Positions 9,260 through 12,314 of a stretch of 12,314 nucleotides of DNA are shown here, piece by piece. The position numbers were made by a program, and so were the translations under genes. The DNA is taken from contig CADDYT010000175.1 of NCBI GenBank assembly GCA_902810755.1, forward strand, positions 1-12,314, in the 5' to 3' direction. This DNA is from Chloroflexota bacterium. Lineage in GTDB: Bacteria; Chloroflexota; Ktedonobacteria; Ktedonobacterales; Ktedonobacteraceae. The stretch's first letter is position 1, and each line of letters begins with the position of its first letter. Under the pieces are notes generated by a model. It searched no databases. It saw only the letters and a program-made list of their open reading frames with translations, and had not been told where the DNA came from.

Positions 9260-9311
9260 GGAACGGGTGGGCGCGCCGGAAATGCGAGCGGCGCGGCCTG
9301 AGAGCGAGTAA
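9240..9311 (+). pseudogene. Possible 3' remnant of a disrupted + strand gene
   Basis: A frame open to the TAA at 9309-9311 reads EARVARLMERVGAPEMRAARPESE and stops just where AAAGGAG (9310-9316) serves the next gene. The tight stop/ribosome-site junction is what an intact operon would show, so this may be the end of a gene whose front was lost when the transposase fragment was joined. It is only about 24 codons and could be chance. Confidence 0.25.
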
Positions 9312-9323
9312 AGGAGAAAGCGC

Positions 9324-9551
9324 ATGCCAGAAGACGAGGGGCCGTTCAGTGGCCCGTATGCCGACGATGAGGATATCCCTGAGCCAGTTGCGCCGGAGTG
9401 CTGCGAGAAGTGCAGGCGCAAAAGTCGCAAGGGCCTCGTCAATGCCGGGTCAAAGGCGTTCCCGCGCTGGCTGTGCGGAGGCTGTCTGCATCGTGAGCAG
9501 CGCCGCACAAACACAAAAATGATGTATGGTCGCGGGCGTCGCGGCTATTAG
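9324..9551 (+). CDS. Small zinc-ribbon-like protein of phage type
   Basis: A 75-residue acidic-then-basic protein. Two cysteine pairs (CCEKC at 27-31 and CGGC at 51-54, about 20 residues apart) suggest a zinc-binding knuckle, and the C-terminus is Arg/Lys-rich, ending RGRRGY, which fits nucleic-acid binding. The family is not recognised. The start ATG has AAAGGAG (9310-9316) at 7 nt, an excellent site. It is the first intact gene of the + strand cassette, 59 nt before the annealing-protein-like gene. Confidence 0.7.
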   Translation: MPEDEGPFSGPYADDEDIPEPVAPECCEKCRRKSRKGLVNAGSKAFPRWLCGGCLHREQRRTNTKMMYGRGRRGY

Positions 9552-9562
9552 GAGCGCATTCA

Positions 9563-9587
9563 GGGCGAGTGGTAGCCTCGCTCGCCC
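9563..9587 (+). other. Intercistronic hairpin 1 of the + strand cassette
   Basis: GGGCGAG (9563-9569) pairs with CTCGCCC (9581-9587) around an 11-nt loop, between the stop at 9551 and the ATG at 9611. It has no T run, so mRNA processing or stability is more likely than termination. A similar hairpin precedes the DUF7352-like gene. Confidence 0.4.
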
Positions 9588-9610
9588 GTTATACTGGTGA
9601 GGTGAGAAGT

Positions 9611-10264
9611 ATGGCAATTGATAGCAAAGCAATGGAACATTTCAACCCCCGCGAGCATCTGATGCAAATAAAGAGCAAGGCGGGCAGTTCTGAGTACCTG
9701 CCCGTGCAGTGGCGACTCGTCTGGTTCCGCGAACTCTGCCCGCAGGGTACCATTGAAACCGAACTGGTGTTGCTCGACCTCGACCGCGAGACCGAGGAAG
9801 AGGCGTTTGTCTGGAACAACGAGAAGAAACGCAGCGAGAAGATCATCAAGACGGCGCGGGGTATTGCCGTGTTTCGGGCGGTGGTCAAAGACGGCAAGGG
9901 CGGTGTTGCGACTGGCACGAAAAGCGAGAAGGCGGCGTCCTTCCCTGATTTCATCGAGAAAGCAGAGACAGGCGCCATCGGGCGGGCGCTTGCGGCGCTT
10001 GGCTACGGCACACAGTTCACTGCCGACGAGTTGACAGAGGGGCATCGCATTGTCGATAGCCCGGTTGAGACAAAGCCGTCCGATATCGACGCCCTGCGCT
10101 CGGAGTGGGCGCGGGCCTATAGCATCATAGATGAGCAGGTAGAGGCACGCTGGCCCAAGTTCAAGGTCTATGCGTTGGGCAGTAATGTAGCCGACCCTGA
10201 TCTGACGGCCTCACATATCGGCAAAATGACAAAGATCATCAAAGAGAAGTTGAGCGCGGCATAG
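9611..10264 (+). CDS. Putative phage-type ssDNA-annealing protein (Rad52/ERF-like)
   Basis: A 217-residue protein. The N-terminal half holds NPREHLMQIKS, YLPVQWRLVWFRELCPQGTIETELV and AVFRAVVKDGKGGVATGTKSE. The centre has the signature FPDFIEKAETGAIGRALAALGYGTQF (about 111-136), followed by EGHRIVDSPVE. This pattern matches small prophage proteins that I associate with Rad52/22- or ERF-like single-strand annealing recombinases, where GAIGRAL-type helices recur; this is from memory and not proven. The C-terminal third (about 155-217) is charged and helical. Start: the frame opens at a GTG (9569), but the ATG at 9611 has GAGGTGAG (9599-9606) just upstream and is preferred. The neighbours are small phage-like genes, which supports a recombination role. 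Confidence 0.65.
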   Translation: MAIDSKAMEHFNPREHLMQIKSKAGSSEYLPVQWRLVWFRELCPQGTIETELVLLDLDRETEEEAFVWNNEKKRSEKIIKTARGIAVFRAVVKDGKGGVATGTKSEKAASFPDFIEKAETGAIGRALAALGYGTQFTADELTEGHRIVDSPVETKPSDIDALRSEWARAYSIIDEQVEARWPKFKVYALGSNVADPDLTASHIGKMTKIIKEKLSAA

Positions 10265-10272
10265 CGCATAGG

Positions 10273-10293
10273 CGGGCAGGTGCGATCTGCCCG
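10273..10293 (+). other. Intercistronic hairpin 2 of the + strand cassette
   Basis: CGGGCAG (10273-10279) pairs with CTGCCCG (10287-10293), 7-nt loop, between the stop at 10264 and the TTG start at 10309. No T run follows. It resembles hairpin 1 in size and position. Confidence 0.4.
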
Positions 10294-10308
10294 GATTGGA
10301 GGAAGCAA

Positions 10309-10566
10309 TTGAAAATTTACAAGTATCTCATCAGTCCTGATAGTTCCATTATGATGCCAGTGGGCGCGAAAGTCCTGTGTGTCGGCGTCCAGCGAGATGA
10401 AACCTATCTCTGGGCAATGGTTGACCCCGATGCGCCTGGAGAAGAGCGGCATTTTCGCGCAATCCCAACAGGGCAACAGTTCGACCCGACAGGAATGGAA
10501 TACGTCGGCACATTTCACGGTGTTGAGGGCTGGACGGTGTTTCATCTCTTCGAGGTCAAGGGATGA
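10309..10566 (+). CDS. DUF7352-like phage protein
   Basis: An 85-residue protein with MKIYKYLISP, PVGAKVLCVGVQ, YLWAMVDPDAPGEERHFRAIPTG and a C-terminal YVGTFHGVEGWTVFHLFEV. This layout matches the DUF7352 family of small phage and mobile-element proteins, whose function is unknown. The start is a TTG at 10309, supported by GGAGGA (10298-10303) 5 nt upstream; no ATG or GTG is better placed. Its TGA overlaps the ATG of the next gene (ATGA), so translation is probably coupled. Confidence 0.78.
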   Translation: MKIYKYLISPDSSIMMPVGAKVLCVGVQRDETYLWAMVDPDAPGEERHFRAIPTGQQFDPTGMEYVGTFHGVEGWTVFHLFEVKG

Positions 10567-10730
10567 TGTCCCCTGTAGACGACGATCCCCTGCCCTGCGA
10601 AGAGTACGAGTCGGCCCTTGCCTGCCGCGAACAGGTACGGGCCGAAATCGAGGCCATCCTTGCCCACGCAGGCGAGCTTCCGGCGTGGGTCGTCGGGGCA
10701 TTGAAAGCGATACTGGAAGAGGTGTTATGA
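10563..10730 (+). CDS. Small acidic hypothetical protein, 55 aa
   Basis: A short gene fitted exactly between its neighbours: its ATG (10563-10565) overlaps the previous TGA, and its own TGA (10728-10730) overlaps the next ATG, both as ATGA. The product starts MMSPVDDDPLPCEEYESAL, has two Cys (12, 21) and a helical C-terminal half (EQVRAEIEAILAHAGELPAW, then an ALKAILEEVL end). The family is not recognised. The double coupling is the main evidence that it is real. Confidence 0.6.
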   Translation: MMSPVDDDPLPCEEYESALACREQVRAEIEAILAHAGELPAWVVGALKAILEEVL

Positions 10731-10846
10731 CCCTACACATCGCCCTTGCCCTGCTCATTGCCTTCATCCTCGGCATGGGCATCGGGCGCACGATGGGCGA
10801 ATCGACAGCGTGGGAGAAGATGGATGAACGAAAAGAGCGGGGTTAG
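10727..10846 (+). CDS. 39-aa single-TM membrane protein
   Basis: MTLHIALALLIAFILGMGIGRTMG forms one hydrophobic helix (about 4-20) with small-residue GxGxG spacing, followed by a charged tail ending DERKERG. The ATG overlaps the preceding TGA, and AAGAGGTG (10717-10724) lies just upstream. Such proteins sit at the ends of phage cassettes (holin- or spanin-like or unknown), but nothing specific can be assigned. The last codons and the stop lie inside the terminator hairpin. Longer starts in this frame (10379) run through the two genes upstream and are not believable. Confidence 0.55.
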   Translation: MTLHIALALLIAFILGMGIGRTMGESTAWEKMDERKERG

Positions 10847-10863
10847 TCGCCCCGCTCTTTTCG
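10829..10863 (+). terminator. Strong bidirectional intrinsic terminator
   Basis: A perfect 14-bp stem (CGAAAAGAGCGGGG, 10829-10842, with its complement at 10850-10863) and a 7-nt loop, extendable by two A-T pairs. The 3' arm carries CTCTTTTCGTTT on the + strand and the mirror arrangement holds on the minus strand, so it can end both the + strand cassette and the lipoprotein gene. The stop codon of the 39-aa gene (10844-10846) is in the loop. Confidence 0.85.
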
Positions 10864-10878
10864 TTTGCATGCCATCCC

Positions 10879-11427
10879 CTACACGGAAATATCCCAGATC
10901 GTCTCCCCGGACGAGGCCAAATCCGCTTCAAAGGCCAGTGTGAAACTCTTCATCGTTTTCGGTACCTCGTAAGCGAGACTACCTTTCAGCAGCGACCCCG
11001 CCTCTACCTTGCCGTCCAGCGAGGCCCCGGCATCCGTATCAATCGTGCCATCGTATTTTTGCCCCGTGCTGTCCTGCAATGTCCACTGCGCGAGGCTCGA
11101 TACGTCCTGCTCCTGGCTGCTCAGGTTTTTCATGGTGACAATAATCACCAGGAACACGTCACCGCTATGCTGTGGCTTGTTGAACTCGCTTCCGGTAGAC
11201 GTTTTCGCACTGTCCACCGTGATCTGCCAGGTGTCGCCAACCTTGACGGACTGGCCGACCTTGAAGTGCTGCTGCGTCGGTGCGCTGGTTGGCGTGCTGC
11301 CGGAACTGCTGGATGAATTGTTGCTCGTCGCTGTACCGGTGTTGGCATTGCTACTCTCCCCGCAGGCCAGCAGCGTTCCAGCGAGCAAGAGGAACGCGAA
11401 GCCGATCACCAGAAACCGTTTGTGCAT
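10879..11427 (-). CDS. Secreted lipoprotein with DUF4352-like domain
   Basis: A 182-residue protein with a signal peptide and lipobox (LLAGTLLAC, lipidated Cys22), then a low-complexity Asn/Ser/Thr linker (23-53) and a beta-sandwich domain (about 54-182). VGDTWQITVDSAKTS, DVFLVIIVTMKNLSSQEQDVS, WTLQDSTGQKYDG and GSLAYEVPKTMKSFTLAFEAD are the strands typical of DUF4352, a telokin-like extracellular domain in Gram-positive and Chloroflexota lipoproteins. It would be anchored on the outer face of the membrane; function unknown. The ATG at 11427 has AAAGG (11442-11438) about 10 nt upstream. It stands alone and shares its terminator with the convergent cassette. Confidence 0.88.
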   Translation of the reverse strand: MHKRFLVIGFAFLLLAGTLLACGESSNANTGTATSNNSSSSSGSTPTSAPTQQHFKVGQSVKVGDTWQITVDSAKTSTGSEFNKPQHSGDVFLVIIVTMKNLSSQEQDVSSLAQWTLQDSTGQKYDGTIDTDAGASLDGKVEAGSLLKGSLAYEVPKTMKSFTLAFEADLASSGETIWDISV

Positions 11428-11453
11428 CCTATTCTTTCCTTTCTCTCATACAC

Positions 11454-11492
11454 GCACTGGCAATCTGCCAGTGCATCCGGCAGTATAGTATA
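11454..11492 (-). promoter_or_regulatory. Lipoprotein promoter with hairpin at the 5' end of the transcript
   Basis: On the minus strand TATACTATACT (11492-11482) gives two overlapping -10 boxes, with no good -35. Transcription would start near 11480-11475, so the 9-bp hairpin GCACTGGCA-ATC-TGCCAGTGC (11474-11454) would form the extreme 5' end of the mRNA, as in stabilised leaders, or act as an operator. Confidence 0.35.
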
Positions 11493-11591
11493 CCTCATGC
11501 GCACGTGCTGGTAATAGGCAGTGTGCCTAGAATGCCCGTTCTATCAGGAAATGTACACAAGCATATGCTATACTGGGAGTGTGCGACTCTT

Positions 11592-11620
11592 CTTTCCGGC
11601 AGACGGGAAGTTTTCTCTTT
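11592..11620 (+). terminator. Candidate intrinsic terminator without an obvious gene
   Basis: CTTTCCG (11592-11598) pairs with CGGGAAG (11604-11610), one G-U pair, 5-nt loop, followed at once by TTTTCTCTTT (11611-11620). There is no + strand gene upstream for it to serve; an extended -10 (TGCTATACT, 11566-11574) lies just before it. Confidence 0.4.
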
Positions 11621-11863
11621 CCCCCTTCTCGCCTGCCTCTTTTTCTCAGTAAATATACCTACCCCTTTTGAGTGAGACGCCAGCACAACCGCTATCAAGC
11701 AGCCTGAGAGGCTACTTCCTGCCTTTCTGTCAGTTTATTCATAATTCAGTATTCCTCTTGCAGAGCTTGAAATTTCTCAGGTATACTCTCACTACTCGCC
11801 TCTTGTGGGGGATACGTACCTGAACAATGACATATGGGCTATTTTTCACTTGGCTCTCCGCCC

Positions 11864-11892
11864 TTGACTATCTCAGAATGGCACTGTATAAT
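11864..11892 (+). promoter_or_regulatory. Near-consensus sigma70 promoter of the HTH gene
   Basis: TTGACT (11864-11869), a 17-bp spacer and TATAAT (11887-11892), 11 of 12 consensus bases. Transcription would start near 11899, with a leader of about 33 nt. AGAAT (11875-11879) and ATTCT (11893-11897) form a dyad around the -10 and could be an operator, perhaps for autoregulation (inference). Confidence 0.75.
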
Positions 11893-11931
11893 ATTCTCAA
11901 TACCCGTCCGTGAACAAAGGAGAAGAAATAC

Positions 11932-12192
11932 ATGCCGTTTGAAGAAAATGGCGTCAAATTTTACGAGCCAGCAGAGGCTGCGGAGTTCCTGGGAATATCA
12001 AAGGCGTCTCTTTCCTACTATCGGCGTGAAGGACGTGTGAAGGGGCTTGGCACTGGCAATAGCACACTCTACACGGAAAGCGCGCTCAGGAAGTTCAAGC
12101 ACGAACTGGAAACAGGAGAGGCACGGCGCGCACCCGGCCCGAAGCCACGAAAAAAAAGCAAGCAAGCAGACGGTGATGAGCCATCCGTATAA
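11932..12192 (+). CDS. Small MerR/excisionase-type HTH DNA-binding protein
   Basis: An 86-residue protein. Residues about 10-58 (FYEPAEAAEFLGISKASLSYYRREGRVKG ... STLYTESALRKF, given here in parts) form a winged helix of the MerR/AlpA/excisionase kind: helix-turn-helix, the YYRREG turn, wing, and the LYTESALRKF helix that starts the dimer region in longer MerR proteins. The rest is a hydrophilic basic tail (KPRKKSKQ) without an effector domain, so it is probably a stand-alone DNA-binding or Xis-like factor. The ATG has AAAGGAG (11916-11922) 9 nt upstream. Target unknown; its own promoter and the adjacent dehydrogenase gene are the obvious candidates. Confidence 0.82.
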   Translation: MPFEENGVKFYEPAEAAEFLGISKASLSYYRREGRVKGLGTGNSTLYTESALRKFKHELETGEARRAPGPKPRKKSKQADGDEPSV

Positions 12193-12193
12193 T
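12188..12193 (+). promoter_or_regulatory. -10 box for the dehydrogenase gene, overlapping the HTH stop
   Basis: A perfect TATAAT covers the stop codon of the HTH gene (TAA 12190-12192), 36 bp before the dehydrogenase start. There is no good -35 at the right distance (AGCAGA at 12165-12170), so read-through from the HTH promoter is also likely. Confidence 0.3.
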
Positions 12194-12229
12194 ATGCGGG
12201 AACAGTTTCCGGGAAAAGGAGCTATGAGC

Positions 12230-12314
12230 ATGAATATTTCCAGACGTCCGGCGGCCCTTGTCACCGGAGGGTCTCGCGGCATTGGCGCGGCTACTGCGCT
12301 GGCGCTGGCAAATC
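12230..12314 (+). CDS. Short-chain dehydrogenase/reductase (3' partial)
   Basis: Only the first 28 codons are in the window: after MNISRRPA comes ALVTGGSRGIGAATALALA, the Rossmann beta-strand and TGxxxGIG dinucleotide-binding motif of classical SDR enzymes (NAD(P)H oxidoreductases, FabG-like). Substrate cannot be told. Two in-frame ATGs exist: 12224 lies 2 nt from AAAAGGAG (12214-12221), too close, while 12230 lies 8 nt away, so 12230 is preferred. It is 37 nt after the HTH gene on the same strand and may be co-transcribed with it. Confidence 0.88.
   Translation, partial: MNISRRPAALVTGGSRGIGAATALALAN

Larger units (their letters stand above)
11428..11931. other. Gene-free region with dyads and promoter-like boxes
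   Basis: No gene is supported here. It holds the -10 candidates of the lipoprotein (11482-11492), the dyad symmetries GCACTGGCA/TGCCAGTGC (11454-11474), GCACGTGC (11501-11508), TAGGCA/TGCCTA (11515-11529), TAGAA/TTCTA (11528-11543) and GCATATGC (11561-11568), an extended -10 (11566-11574), a candidate terminator (11592-11620) and the promoter of the HTH gene. In 11621-11757 I see only a weak hairpin (11697-11717). TTGCAG (11758-11763) with TATACT (11782-11787) is a further weak promoter. Confidence 0.6.

Noticed and set aside
9260..9514. N-terminal extension of the transposase frame
   Set aside because: It reads antisense through a + strand gene with a strong ribosome site and shows none of the RuvC strand motifs; the open frame is chance.
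9590..9595. TATACT as a promoter for the annealing-protein-like gene
   Set aside because: Transcription would begin only about 9 nt before the ATG and would miss the ribosome site; no -35 is seen.
10168..10791. 207-codon minus frame across the cassette
   Set aside because: It runs through four + strand genes that have ribosome sites and coupled starts; composition is Arg/Pro-rich as in shadow frames.
11697..11717. Hairpin AAGCAGCCT/AGGCTACTT as a terminator
   Set aside because: It has one mismatch, a 3-nt loop and no adjacent T run, and there is no transcript that it would end.

Overview
The window looks like a piece of a Chloroflexota chromosome, most likely a Ktedonobacteria-type soil bacterium. 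This is inferred from gene style, not from any marker gene: a zinc-ribbon/Gln-Gly-Pro-rich/single-TM protein with a Thr-Pro stalk, a DUF4352-type lipoprotein with a Ser/Thr linker, a form II 'CO dehydrogenase-like' molybdenum hydroxylase, moderately high G+C, and good GGAGG-type ribosome binding sites. No rRNA, tRNA or CRISPR array was seen.

Layout. (1) 2-1336, + strand: a RutG-like NCS2 pyrimidine/purine permease, cut by the left edge, closed by a 16-bp hairpin. (2) 1617-2588, +: a PLP-dependent threonine/serine dehydratase-like enzyme behind an extended -10 promoter, closed by a 12-bp hairpin shared with the convergent gene. (3) 2670-3995, -: a membrane protein with an N-terminal zinc ribbon and an outer beta-sandwich domain, with its own promoter. 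(4) 7906 down to 4099, -: a tightly packed M-S-L operon (FAD subunit, 2Fe-2S subunit, molybdopterin subunit) of a xanthine/CO dehydrogenase-family hydroxylase. The active-site loop is of the form II kind, so the substrate is open. Its probable promoter starts with a TTGACA box at 7990-7985.

(5) 8048-10846 is accessory DNA. An IS110-family transposase (-) lacks its N-terminal RuvC part and is joined near 9240-9260 to the tail of a + strand operon of phage style. That operon holds a small zinc-ribbon protein, a Rad52/ERF-like putative ssDNA-annealing protein, a DUF7352-like protein, a 55-aa protein and a 39-aa single-TM protein; the last three are coupled by ATGA overlaps. A strong bidirectional terminator (10829-10863) ends it. 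This looks like a remnant of a prophage or integrative element.

(6) 10879-11427, -: a DUF4352-like lipoprotein. (7) 11428-11931: about 500 bp without a gene but rich in dyads, promoter-like boxes and a candidate intrinsic terminator. (8) 11932-12192, +: a small MerR/excisionase-type HTH protein with a near-consensus sigma70 promoter, followed by the start of a short-chain dehydrogenase (12230 to the right edge).

The permease and the molybdenum hydroxylase could both belong to nucleobase or N-heterocycle use, but they are in separate transcription units and this link is only a suggestion.
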